A stretch of 64,000 nucleotides of DNA from Pedobacter sp. MC2016-14 (GTDB lineage: Bacteria; Bacteroidota; Bacteroidia; Sphingobacteriales; Sphingobacteriaceae): the NCBI RefSeq assembly GCF_020991475.1, contig NZ_JAJMPA010000001.1, positions 558,001-622,000 on the forward strand, read 5' to 3'. Position numbers and translations under genes: made by a program. This document shows, piece by piece, positions 15,480 to 23,591 of this stretch (its first letter is position 1; every line of letters begins with the position of its first letter). The notes under the pieces are model-generated. The model worked only from the letters and a program-made list of their open reading frames with translations, was not told the DNA's origin and did no database searches.

Positions 15480-16736
15480 ATGTCAGAACGGATTAGAGAA
15501 AAATTAAACATCCTGGCCGATGCGGCTAAATACGATGTATCCTGTTCCTCTAGCGGTGGAACAAGGAAAAACGACAATAAGGGATTAGGCGATAGTCACG
15601 CTTCTGGCATATGCCATACCTATACTGAAGATGGGCGCTGTGTTTCCCTGCTTAAAATATTGCTTACAAACCATTGCATTTTTGACTGCGCTTATTGCGT
15701 ATCACGTAAAAGTAATGACATAGAGCGAGCGGCATTCAGTGTTGAGGAAGTTGTTTCTTTGACCATGAATTTTTACCGGAGAAATTATATAGAAGGATTA
15801 TTTCTAAGTTCCGGGATTTTCAAAAATGCAGATTTTACTATGGAAAGGTTATTACGGGTAGTTAAAAAGCTGCGTCTGGAAGAACGATTTAACGGCTATA
15901 TCCATTTAAAAACCATCCCTGGTGCAAGTGATGATTTAATAAGGGAAGCAGGCATGTATGCCGACAGGATGAGTATAAATTTAGAAATGCCTACAGAACA
16001 GGGCCTGAAATTATTAGCACCTGATAAAAGCCACAATGATGTTATTAAACCATTAGGCATGGTTCAAAATCATATTATCCAGTTTAAGGAAGAGCGAAAA
16101 CTCATTAAAAAAGTCCCAAAATTTGTACCTGCCGGTCAAAGTACGCAGATGGTAATTGGTGCCACACCCGAAACGGATAAGGAAATTATGCATACTGCTG
16201 ATACTTTTTACAAAAACTTTTCTCTTAAGCGGGTCTACTATTCAGGTTACATCCCTATAAGCAATGACAACAGGCTACCTATACTTGGAACTCAGCCTCC
16301 ATTAATAAGGGAGAACCGGTTATACCAAACAGATTGGCTGATGAGGTTCTATGGATTCAATGTTAATGAACTCCTGAATGATGCCAATCCGCACCTGGAT
16401 ATTGACATCGACCCTAAACTGAGTTGGGCATTAAGAAATCTACAACATTTTCCGGTAGATATAAATGTTGCGCCTTACCAGCTAATTTTACGAATACCAG
16501 GTATTGGCCTCGGTTCAGCTAAGAAAATCGTAGAAGCCCGTAAGTTTGGAAAGCTCAGGATAGATCAGCTTAAAAAAATAGGTGTAGCTTATAATCGTGC
16601 CCGGCATTTTATCAAATGTGCAGATACTCCTTATCAATTAAAAGATTATCAAGGCACTCAAATAAAATCCTTTATTCTGGCAGAGAGCAAAAGCAAGTAC
16701 CTAAAAAATGACTTTAACCAAATCAGCCTTTTCTAA
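15480..16736 (+). CDS. Putative DNA modification/repair radical SAM protein (TIGR03916 type)
   Basis: 418 residues from ATG 15480 (MSERIREKL). An upstream TTG at 15459 lies inside the operator/promoter palindrome and is rejected. The radical-SAM cluster ligands are C66-x3-C70-x2-C73 (CIFDCAYC). The C-terminus has a helix-hairpin-helix (RIPGIGLGSAKKIVEARKFG, about 342-361), a non-specific DNA-binding motif. The protein matches my memory of the family annotated as putative DNA modification/repair radical SAM proteins, which is almost always found beside a TIGR03915 partner, as here. Stop TAA is followed with no gap by the partner's ATG. The substrate is not established. Confidence 0.88.
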   Translation: MSERIREKLNILADAAKYDVSCSSSGGTRKNDNKGLGDSHASGICHTYTEDGRCVSLLKILLTNHCIFDCAYCVSRKSNDIERAAFSVEEVVSLTMNFYRRNYIEGLFLSSGIFKNADFTMERLLRVVKKLRLEERFNGYIHLKTIPGASDDLIREAGMYADRMSINLEMPTEQGLKLLAPDKSHNDVIKPLGMVQNHIIQFKEERKLIKKVPKFVPAGQSTQMVIGATPETDKEIMHTADTFYKNFSLKRVYYSGYIPISNDNRLPILGTQPPLIRENRLYQTDWLMRFYGFNVNELLNDANPHLDIDIDPKLSWALRNLQHFPVDINVAPYQLILRIPGIGLGSAKKIVEARKFGKLRIDQLKKIGVAYNRARHFIKCADTPYQLKDYQGTQIKSFILAESKSKYLKNDFNQISLF

Positions 16737-17507
16737 ATGGTAATTTATCGTATAGACGGCAGCCTCGAAGGCATATTATGCGCTGTTTTTGAATGGTTTG
16801 AACGCAAACCGGGAAAAATAAAGCTCATTGATAAAAAAAATTATCAGCCTGATGCCTTTTCCGATACGTTAGAAATATTCAACGATACCAAAAAAGCAGA
16901 CCGGGTCTGGAAAGGTTTGCAGAAAAAGCTAGATAAAATTTGGCTAAGGCGATGCTACTGCTGCTTCTTATCAGAACAAAATGAAGCGCTAAATAACCTA
17001 TTTGAATTTATCTGTTACGTTTTCAGTAGTCCGGAAGGTTCAACTTCTAATTATGGAAATACTTACGTGCTGGCAGTAGCTAAAATGGCCCGAAAAGTGG
17101 AACGTGAAAAACATAGAATGGAAGCTTTTATCAGGTTTCAGCATTCTGCAGATGGAATATTTTATTGTGGTATTGAGCCCGACTTTAATGTTTTACCACT
17201 AATACTAAATCACTTTCAAAAAAGATATGCAGATCAGCGATGGATTATTTACGATCTGAAAAGACATTATGGGCTTTATTATAACCTTGATTTAGTTGAA
17301 GAAATCCGTATGGAAATTAGCGAAGAGAGAAACCTGAATAAGCCATCTGCCAATAGGGATTCAGAAAAAGAATCGCTCTACTCTATATTATGGAAAGATT
17401 ACTTTAAAAGCACAAATATAACATCCAGAAAAAACACCAAACTTCATTTACAACATGTTCCAAAAAGATATTGGAAATATCTAACAGAAAAGCAATTGGG
17501 ATCTTAA
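16737..17507 (+). CDS. DUF4130 / TIGR03915-type DNA metabolism protein, partner of the radical SAM protein
   Basis: 256 residues. The fold region near the C-terminal half (LNHFQKRYADQRWIIYDLKRHYGLYYNL) and the N-terminal IDGSLEGILCAVFEWF pattern fit the TIGR03915/DUF4130 family. Its ATG follows the radical-SAM stop codon with zero intergenic bases, giving tight stoichiometric coupling. In some lineages this domain is fused to uracil-DNA glycosylase-like domains, which supports a role in DNA base repair (established association, not shown here). No metal motif or nucleotide loop is visible. Exact activity unknown. Confidence 0.85.
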   Translation: MVIYRIDGSLEGILCAVFEWFERKPGKIKLIDKKNYQPDAFSDTLEIFNDTKKADRVWKGLQKKLDKIWLRRCYCCFLSEQNEALNNLFEFICYVFSSPEGSTSNYGNTYVLAVAKMARKVEREKHRMEAFIRFQHSADGIFYCGIEPDFNVLPLILNHFQKRYADQRWIIYDLKRHYGLYYNLDLVEEIRMEISEERNLNKPSANRDSEKESLYSILWKDYFKSTNITSRKNTKLHLQHVPKRYWKYLTEKQLGS

Positions 17508-17528
17508 ATTTTCTTGTAAATTGCCTTT

Positions 17529-18554
17529 ATGAAACTAAGTGTACTCGTATTCATTACGGCCATGGCAGTAGGACTCTCCATTGGCCTCGTCAATTTCTAT
17601 TTCCAGCAAAGCTGGTACTACATGCTGATCTCTTTCGGTGTATCGTTTATCACTAGTTTCATTGTATTTTACTACCTGCTGGAAAAATATATCTACTCTA
17701 AAATCAAGCTTATATATAAGCTGATTCATAATCTCAAATTAGGCAAAGACCTTAAAGATGCGCTGGGTGAATATGTAAGCTCCGATCCAATAAATGATGT
17801 GGAACATGAAGTTAAAGAATGGGCAGGTGCAAAAAAACAAGAAATTGACATCCTAAAAAAACAAGAACAGTTCAGAAAAGAATTTCTGGCAAATGTATCT
17901 CACGAATTTAAAACGCCACTTTTTGCCATTCAGGGCTATATAGAAACTTTACAGGATTGTATTACAGACGATCCTGAGATGGCAGAAAAGTTTTTAAAGA
18001 AAGCGGAAAAAAATGTGGAACGGCTAAGTTACCTGATCACGGATTTGGATTCCATCTCTAAACTTGAATCAGGAGAAATACCGATTAATTTTGAAAAATT
18101 TGATTTTGTAGTCTTAGCCAAAGAGGTTATGGAAGGACTGGAAGACAAATCCAGGAAGAAAAACATCACGCTATTCTTCAAAGAAAAATACATGTACCCT
18201 GCATTTGTAATGGCAGATCGTGAAAAAATACGTCAGGTAATGATCAATCTGATTACAAATTCTATTAAATATGGTAAAGATCATGGTTCTACGGCTATTA
18301 AAATCTTTGAATTACATGATCAGTATTTAATTGAGGTAACTGATGATGGAATAGGAATAGACGAAAAACATCTGCCTCGTCTATTTGAAAGATTCTACAG
18401 GGTAGACTCTCACCGCAGCCGTGAAGTAGGAGGAACTGGCTTGGGTCTGGCGATTGTGAAACATATCCTGGAAGCTCATCAGCAAATTATCTCTGTTAGA
18501 AGCACTCAGCAAATAGGCACCACCTTCGCTTTTACACTTGAAAAGGTAGGTTAA
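17529..18554 (+). CDS. PhoR-like membrane sensor histidine kinase
   Basis: 341 residues. Two transmembrane helices (about 3-24 and 29-52) with almost no periplasmic loop, then HisKA with ANVSHEFKTPLFAIQGY (His125) and a complete HATPase_c domain (NLITNSIKYG, DDGIGID, GGTGLGLAIV). The short-loop topology and the position directly before a PhoU-like protein and a phosphate permease point to phosphate sensing, as for PhoR. No response regulator gene lies next to it, which is unusual. A 21-nt gap separates it from the TIGR03915 gene, so it may be read through from the repair operon. Confidence 0.85.
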   Translation: MKLSVLVFITAMAVGLSIGLVNFYFQQSWYYMLISFGVSFITSFIVFYYLLEKYIYSKIKLIYKLIHNLKLGKDLKDALGEYVSSDPINDVEHEVKEWAGAKKQEIDILKKQEQFRKEFLANVSHEFKTPLFAIQGYIETLQDCITDDPEMAEKFLKKAEKNVERLSYLITDLDSISKLESGEIPINFEKFDFVVLAKEVMEGLEDKSRKKNITLFFKEKYMYPAFVMADREKIRQVMINLITNSIKYGKDHGSTAIKIFELHDQYLIEVTDDGIGIDEKHLPRLFERFYRVDSHRSREVGGTGLGLAIVKHILEAHQQIISVRSTQQIGTTFAFTLEKVG

Positions 18555-18583
18555 ATTAAGAAAACAGGAAAATAATTCAAATA

Positions 18584-18601
18584 CTTAACACTAACTTAAC
18601 A
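18584..18601 (+). promoter_or_regulatory. PHO-box-like direct repeat upstream of the phosphate operon
   Basis: CTTAACA occurs at 18584-18590 and again at 18595-18601, an 11-nt period giving TTAACA-N5-TTAACA. This is the architecture of PhoP boxes known in Bacillus (TTAACA repeats, 11-bp phasing) and similar in phasing to Gram-negative Pho boxes. It ends 9 nt before the -7 element, occupying the -33 region, which suits an activator-dependent promoter. Confidence 0.6.
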
Positions 18602-18610
18602 TTGTAGTTC

Positions 18611-18618
18611 TACTTTTG
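18611..18618 (+). promoter_or_regulatory. Promoter -7 element of the DUF47/phosphate permease operon
   Basis: TACTTTTG fits TAnnTTTG exactly; leader about 18 nt to ATG 18639. No TTTG -33 element, consistent with need for an activator at the adjacent direct repeat. Confidence 0.6.
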
Positions 18619-18638
18619 TACACTATTAAAATGTCAAC

Positions 18639-19280
18639 ATGAACAATATTTTTAAGTTCTTTACACCTAAGGATAAAAAATTCCAGCCTCTTTTTGAACA
18701 AGCAGGCAGTAACATTAAGCAAATCTCTGAGGTATTATTACTTGCTTTAAGCTCCAGCGACCTTGAAAAAAGAAAGGAGCATATCAAAGAAATTGAGCGT
18801 TTAGAACATGTAGGGGATGACATTACCCATTCCATTTTTCTTGAACTAAGTAAAAACTTCATTACGCCATTTGACCGTGAAGATATTCACGCCCTGGCAA
18901 GTGCCGTTGATGATATTGCTGATTACATTCATGCTTCGGCTTCAAACATTGAACTGTACAGCGTTACCAATATTGGCGATGCAATGGTTAAACTTGCGGA
19001 GTTATTGGTAGAAATGTGTACTGACCTTGAGAAAGCAATTAAAGAACTGAGAAGTTTTAAAAATATCCGTGTAATTGCTGATGCATGCGTAAGGATCAAT
19101 AGTGGTGAAAACCAGGCAGATTACGTTTGTAACCTGGCTATTGCACGCTTGTTTGAATTTGAAACCAACGCGATAGAACTTATTAAACAGAAAGAAGTAC
19201 TGCAAACGCTGGAAATGGCGACAGACAAATGTGAGGATGCAGCAAATGTGCTGGAATCTATTTTAGTAAAGAACGCTTAA
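18639..19280 (+). CDS. DUF47 (PhoU-like) phosphate transport regulator
   Basis: 213 residues, all-helical, matching the DUF47/PhoU-like family: KFFTPKDKKFQPLFEQAGSNI at the N-terminus, then E-x3-H/D-rich helices such as IERLEHVGDDITHSIF and FDREDIHALASAVDDIADYI, which hold metal-binding acidic residues. The family sits beside PiT transporters and is thought to control their activity in the cytoplasm. An ATG at 18631 is followed by a stop after three codons, so 18639 is the start. Followed after 11 nt by the permease gene; both share the promoter with the PHO-box-like repeat. Confidence 0.93.
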   Translation: MNNIFKFFTPKDKKFQPLFEQAGSNIKQISEVLLLALSSSDLEKRKEHIKEIERLEHVGDDITHSIFLELSKNFITPFDREDIHALASAVDDIADYIHASASNIELYSVTNIGDAMVKLAELLVEMCTDLEKAIKELRSFKNIRVIADACVRINSGENQADYVCNLAIARLFEFETNAIELIKQKEVLQTLEMATDKCEDAANVLESILVKNA

Positions 19281-19291
19281 CAAGTAAAAAA

Positions 19292-20308
19292 ATGGTAATA
19301 ACTACCTTATTGGTTGTTGTGATTGTCCTTGCAATTGGCTTTGACTTTATTAATGGCTTTCACGATGCTGCCAATTCTATTGCAACAATTGTTTCAACAA
19401 AAGTACTAACGCCTTTTCAGGCTGTACTTTGGGCGGCCTTATTCAACTTTGCTGCATATTTCTATTTTACAGATCACAAAGTGGCAAACACTATTGCCAA
19501 AACAGTTGTAGAAAACTACATTACACTAGAAGTTATTTTAGCGGGATTGATTGCCGCCATTTCATGGAATTTGTTCACCTGGTGGTTTGGTATACCTTCA
19601 AGTTCTTCACATACATTAATTGGTGGATTTGCGGGTGCAGGTATGGCAAAGGCTTTCACTATGGGCTCAAGCATGATGTCTGCAATTAACTTAGCTCCTA
19701 TCTTGAAAGTGGTGGCCTTTATTGTGCTTGCCCCTGTAATAGGTATGGTAATTTCCGTAATTATATCCATTATCATTCTGCACATTTCCAAGAATGCCCG
19801 ACCTTCAGTTGCGGAAAAATGGTTTAAAAGATTACAATTAATTTCATCTGCGGCACTTAGTTTTACCCATGGTGGTAATGATGCCCAAAAAGTTATGGGA
19901 ATTATATTTGTAGCCATTATTTCTGTTAATCCAAACATGGCAAATTCAACAATGCCAGAATGGATTCCAATTATCTGCTACGCTGCGATTGCATTGGGCA
20001 CAATGAGTGGCGGATGGAAAATTGTTAAAACAATGGGCTCAAAAATCACCAAGGTTAATGCATTTGAAGGTGTAGCTGCTGAAACCGCAGGTGCTGTAAC
20101 CCTGGGCATTACAGAACATTTTGGTATCCCGGTTTCTACAACGCATACCATAACAGGATCTATTGTTGGTGTAGGACTTCTAAAAAGAGTTTCGGCTGTA
20201 AGATGGGGCGTTACTGTTAGTTTATTGTGGGCATGGGTACTTACCATTCCGGTATCGGCAACCCTGGCTGCTATTGTCTTTTTTCTGGTAGACAAAGTTT
20301 TCTTTTAA
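19292..20308 (+). CDS. pit: Inorganic phosphate permease, PiT family
   Basis: 338 residues with about ten hydrophobic helices. The PiT signature repeats are present in both halves: GFDFINGFHDAANSIATIV (about 13-31) and SFTHGGNDAQKVMGII (about 189-204), each with the conserved N-D/G-x-N-D/A core that binds phosphate and the coupling cation. Low-affinity, ion-coupled phosphate uptake across the inner membrane. Second gene of the operon with the DUF47 regulator. Ends before a hairpin shared with the convergent anti-sigma gene. Confidence 0.95.
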   Translation: MVITTLLVVVIVLAIGFDFINGFHDAANSIATIVSTKVLTPFQAVLWAALFNFAAYFYFTDHKVANTIAKTVVENYITLEVILAGLIAAISWNLFTWWFGIPSSSSHTLIGGFAGAGMAKAFTMGSSMMSAINLAPILKVVAFIVLAPVIGMVISVIISIIILHISKNARPSVAEKWFKRLQLISSAALSFTHGGNDAQKVMGIIFVAIISVNPNMANSTMPEWIPIICYAAIALGTMSGGWKIVKTMGSKITKVNAFEGVAAETAGAVTLGITEHFGIPVSTTHTITGSIVGVGLLKRVSAVRWGVTVSLLWAWVLTIPVSATLAAIVFFLVDKVFF

Positions 20309-20332
20309 ATACAAAAACCATAAAATTTAACG

Positions 20333-20360
20333 AAGCTGCTTATTTAAGCGGCTTTTGTTT
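20333..20360. terminator. Terminator between the phosphate permease and the convergent anti-sigma gene
   Basis: Stem AAGCTGCTT (20333-20341) with AAGCGGCTT (20346-20354), one G-T pair, followed by TTGTTTTTT on the plus strand. The stem overlaps the last bases of the convergent gene. Confidence 0.65.
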
Positions 20361-20783
20361 TTTAGCGGCACTGTCTTTAAGCTTAGGTTGTACAGGTACA
20401 TTTGCAGGTTTTGGCGCCAAATTTACTTCTACCTTTTTAACGGGTTTATGGTTAAGCTCGTGCTTATTCTGCTCCCGCATCCAAAACATCACACTGATGG
20501 CAATAAACAATACTGCGGCAGCGGCGGCAATACTTAATCGTTGCCAGGTAATTATAGCTGTTCTTTTAGTGGTCTCCTGCTCCACCATACGTGCATTTAG
20601 CTGCTTTTGCAAAAGGGAGATGGACTGCAGGGAACGCTTAGGAGACATGCTTAAGCCAGCAAGCGCTTCAGCTACAAAAGGGTCTTCCAGTGCTTCACGT
20701 TCCACCTTATTCATCGTTTTGCTGTCAAGCTTACCATCCAGGTACTCCTCCAAAACTTCTATATCAGCCCAATTTCTATTCAC
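20340..20783 (-). CDS. Single-pass membrane protein, probable anti-sigma factor
   Basis: 147 residues from a GTG start at 20783 that overlaps the sigma factor gene by 8 nt (GTGAATAG). The cytoplasmic N-terminus (1-75) has LEEYLDGKLDSKTMNKVEREALEDP, the helical pattern of zinc-less anti-sigma domains. One transmembrane helix lies at about 85-103 and a Lys/Pro-rich periplasmic tail of about 40 residues follows. There is no FecR domain, so it is not of the TonB-signalling FecR class. Function is inferred from size, topology and coupling to the sigma gene. Confidence 0.75.
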   Translation of the reverse strand: MNRNWADIEVLEEYLDGKLDSKTMNKVEREALEDPFVAEALAGLSMSPKRSLQSISLLQKQLNARMVEQETTKRTAIITWQRLSIAAAAAVLFIAISVMFWMREQNKHELNHKPVKKVEVNLAPKPANVPVQPKLKDSAAKKQKPLK

Positions 20784-21354
20784 CGCTATTTTTATCTATG
20801 CAAATTTTCAAATTTCTTTTCCCATTTTGAATATAGCTCTTCACTTTTACCAGCTCATATCCGGTAATTTCTGCTACTTCTTTATAACATTTCTCCTGCA
20901 AATAAAATAAATCCACACATTTTCGCTGCTCAACAGGCAAGCTTTCCATACATTTCTCCATCACAGTTAATTGCACTTCCTTAGTGCTATCTATATCCTG
21001 ATGCAAAAACTCCGTGTTTTCCATAAATGGATCATCAAGAGACACCACATTATTCCTGGAAGATTTGCGTAAAGACATCAAACAATAATTTCTGGTAAGT
21101 ACATGAAGCCAGCTTTTAAAGTTTTGCACCTCATGAATTTTTAATTTTACCACAAGCTCTTCAAAAATCTGCATTACAGCATCTTTGCTTTGCTCCTCAT
21201 CCTTTAAGTAATTTAGGCAAACCCCAAAAACAAGATGCATATACCTGCTGTACAATAGCCCCAATACCTCAATATCCCCGCTACTTTTGTAGCGTAATAC
21301 CAGTGCAGCATCGTCCTGGTCAGGTTGGCCAGTTTTATTTTTTATAAACTTCAA
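20776..21354 (-). CDS. ECF-type RNA polymerase sigma factor
   Basis: 192 residues. Region 2 (about 28-95) includes YSRYMHLVFGVCLNYLKDEEQSKDAVMQIFEEL and the LHVLTRNYCLMSLRK segment. Region 4 (about 130-185) includes LPVEQRKCVDLFYLQEKCYKEVAEITGYELVKVKSYIQNGKRNLK, with a clear helix-turn-helix. Start is TTG at 21354, since an in-frame stop lies 15 nt upstream and the first internal Met falls inside region 2. Co-transcribed with the overlapping anti-sigma-like gene. The regulon is not visible. Confidence 0.93.
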   Translation of the reverse strand: MKFIKNKTGQPDQDDAALVLRYKSSGDIEVLGLLYSRYMHLVFGVCLNYLKDEEQSKDAVMQIFEELVVKLKIHEVQNFKSWLHVLTRNYCLMSLRKSSRNNVVSLDDPFMENTEFLHQDIDSTKEVQLTVMEKCMESLPVEQRKCVDLFYLQEKCYKEVAEITGYELVKVKSYIQNGKRNLKICIDKNSGE

Positions 21355-21443
21355 AAGAAATAGGCGTTATTAATGATCAAGTATAAAAATATTTTTTGAT
21401 ACTCCCTACGATTTTATTACCTTCATCAAAATAACCCCACAAA

Positions 21444-22184
21444 ATGAGATTTTTAAAGCTGCTTTGTCTTTCCCTTACCATTTCCCTATTCTTCAACAGT
21501 TGCGATGTTCAAAGTCAGTCTAAGCTGGGCAACATATTAAAACAAATCCCAACTAACCTGGGCACTCCTTCTGCATTGGAGATTGGACAAGGATTAAAAC
21601 AGGCATTGGAGATTGGCACCAGTGCAGGAGCAGACAGACTCTCTGCAAAGGATGGTTTTTTAGGCAACCTGGCAGTTAAAATTCTATTTCCCCCAGAAGC
21701 GCAGAAAGTAGAAAAGACATTAAGAACCATCGGACTAAGTTCATTGGCCGATAATGTAATCCTGAGTTTAAACCGGGCTGCAGAAGATGCCGCGAAAGAA
21801 GCAAAACCAATATTTGTATCGGCCGTAAAACAAATGACCATCACGGACGCCACCAACATTTTGCTGGGCAACAAAGATGCTGCAACCGAGTATTTTAAAA
21901 GAGTTACAACCTCACAGCTTATGGCCAAATTTAGCCCTGTAATTGCCAACAGTTTAAACAAAGTAAATGCAACGAAATACTGGACAGATGCCGCTGGTCA
22001 ATATAATAAATTGCCATTGGTAAAACCGGTAAATACGGACCTATCTACCTACGTGGCTCAAAAAGCAATTGAGGGTATGTTTGTTGAAATTGCGCAGGAA
22101 GAATTAAAGATAAGGAGCAATGTTGGTGCACGGTCCACAACCCTCTTGCAAAAGGTTTTTGGCTATGCAGACAAGGCCAAGTAA
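21444..22184 (+). CDS. DUF4197 protein, probable lipoprotein
   Basis: 246 residues. The N-terminal signal ends in a lipobox-like FFNSC with Cys20, followed by Asp. The mature part is helical and fits DUF4197 (GLKQALEIGTSAGADRLSAKDGFLGN and the NATKYWTDAAGQYNKLP region), a family of unknown function found in Proteobacteria and Bacteroidetes. Probably anchored in the envelope. It stands alone, divergent from the sigma factor gene and 111 nt before the helicase gene. Confidence 0.88.
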   Translation: MRFLKLLCLSLTISLFFNSCDVQSQSKLGNILKQIPTNLGTPSALEIGQGLKQALEIGTSAGADRLSAKDGFLGNLAVKILFPPEAQKVEKTLRTIGLSSLADNVILSLNRAAEDAAKEAKPIFVSAVKQMTITDATNILLGNKDAATEYFKRVTTSQLMAKFSPVIANSLNKVNATKYWTDAAGQYNKLPLVKPVNTDLSTYVAQKAIEGMFVEIAQEELKIRSNVGARSTTLLQKVFGYADKAK

Positions 22185-22295
22185 ATAGAGTTACCTCTGC
22201 AGGCTTTTAACAAGCTTTAGAAAGAACAGCAGAAAAATATTTATTTCCGTTATAAATGGTTACTTTTATGCAATACATACTAACAAATTAAAATA

Positions 22296-23546
22296 TTGGA
22301 TTTTAAAGATTTTAATTTTAACCCCGATTTATTAGAGGGTTTAATGGCGATGGGCTTCCGCAATGCAACGCCTATTCAAGAACAAGCCATTCCATTGATA
22401 TTAGCTAAAAAAGACTTGATAGCCTGTGCGCAAACTGGCACCGGCAAAACAGGTGCTTACCTTTTACCGGTCATGAATATGATTAGTAATACAAAGGAAA
22501 GACACAACAATACGCTCATTCTTGCGCCAACTCGTGAGCTTGCACAGCAAATAGATATTCAGGTTGAGGCACTTTCTTACTTCACGAATATCAGTTCTTT
22601 AACTGTATATGGCGGAGGAGATGGAGTTGCATACGAACAACAAAAGCGTTCTATGCGCGATGGAGTGGATATTATCATTGCCACACCAGGCAGGTTAATT
22701 TCTCACCTTTCATCCGGAGCGTTAAAACTGGATCAATTACAACATTTGGTATTGGACGAAGCCGACCGAATGCTGGATATGGGTTTTTATGATGACATTA
22801 TGCGCATTGTTAGCTTTTTACCTGAGCAGCGGCAAACTGTGTTGTTCTCCGCTACAATGCCGCCTAAAATCAGGAAACTTGCAGGAAGCCTGTTAAAAAA
22901 CCCGGAACAAATCAGCCTTTCGATCTCCAAACCTGCTGAAGGAATTTCTCAACAAATTTATCAGGTTCATGATGAGCAAAAAGTTCCCTTACTTACCGAA
23001 ATCTTAAAGACAGGAACGTATAAAAGCATCATAGTATTTGCTTCCACTAAGGATAAAGTAAAGGACCTTGGTAAGGTATTCAGAAGATTAGGCCTAAAAG
23101 CCGAAGCCTTTCACTCAGATCTTGATCAAAAAGAAAGAGAAAGCATCTTACTGAGCTTTAAAAACAGGCAATTGCCAATTATAATTGGAACCGATGTACT
23201 GAGCAGAGGGATAGATGTTGAAGGCATAGACCTTGTGGTAAATTTTGATGTACCACATGATGCAGAAGACTATGTACACCGCATTGGACGAACTGCGAGA
23301 GCGGCAACTAAAGGAACTGCAATTACATTGGTAAACTCAAGAGATAAGCGCAAATTAGATAGCATAGAAAAGCTAATAGAGCGTAAAATTGAGGTGATGC
23401 CACTATCTGAAGCGATATCAGCAATAGAAATGGTACACAGGCCACATGTAGAAAAGAAGAACCAGCCTGGAAAGAAAAAAGTTTGGAAGAAGAAAAAACC
23501 CAGCGCAAAGCCATCTGGAATTTCCGGTACTCAGGAAGCCCAATAA
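22296..23546 (+). CDS. DEAD-box ATP-dependent RNA helicase (RhlE-like)
   Basis: 416 residues. All core motifs are present: Q-motif (FRNATPIQEQAIP), Walker A AQTGTGKT (45-52), PTRELA, TPGRL, DEAD near 152, SAT, and HRIGRTAR in domain 2. The C-terminus (about 370-416) is a Lys-rich tail (KKKVWKKKKPS) for non-specific RNA binding, as in RhlE/CshA-type enzymes. It remodels structured RNA in ribosome assembly or decay. The start is TTG at 22296: the sequence from MDFKDFNFNPDLLEGL matches the family N-terminus, an in-frame TAA lies 15 nt upstream, and no ATG is available. Confidence 0.93.
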   Translation: MDFKDFNFNPDLLEGLMAMGFRNATPIQEQAIPLILAKKDLIACAQTGTGKTGAYLLPVMNMISNTKERHNNTLILAPTRELAQQIDIQVEALSYFTNISSLTVYGGGDGVAYEQQKRSMRDGVDIIIATPGRLISHLSSGALKLDQLQHLVLDEADRMLDMGFYDDIMRIVSFLPEQRQTVLFSATMPPKIRKLAGSLLKNPEQISLSISKPAEGISQQIYQVHDEQKVPLLTEILKTGTYKSIIVFASTKDKVKDLGKVFRRLGLKAEAFHSDLDQKERESILLSFKNRQLPIIIGTDVLSRGIDVEGIDLVVNFDVPHDAEDYVHRIGRTARAATKGTAITLVNSRDKRKLDSIEKLIERKIEVMPLSEAISAIEMVHRPHVEKKNQPGKKKVWKKKKPSAKPSGISGTQEAQ

Positions 23547-23591
23547 TTGCCTTGGTGCAATAATTGTTGTACCCTATTTTTACTTTAGTAT

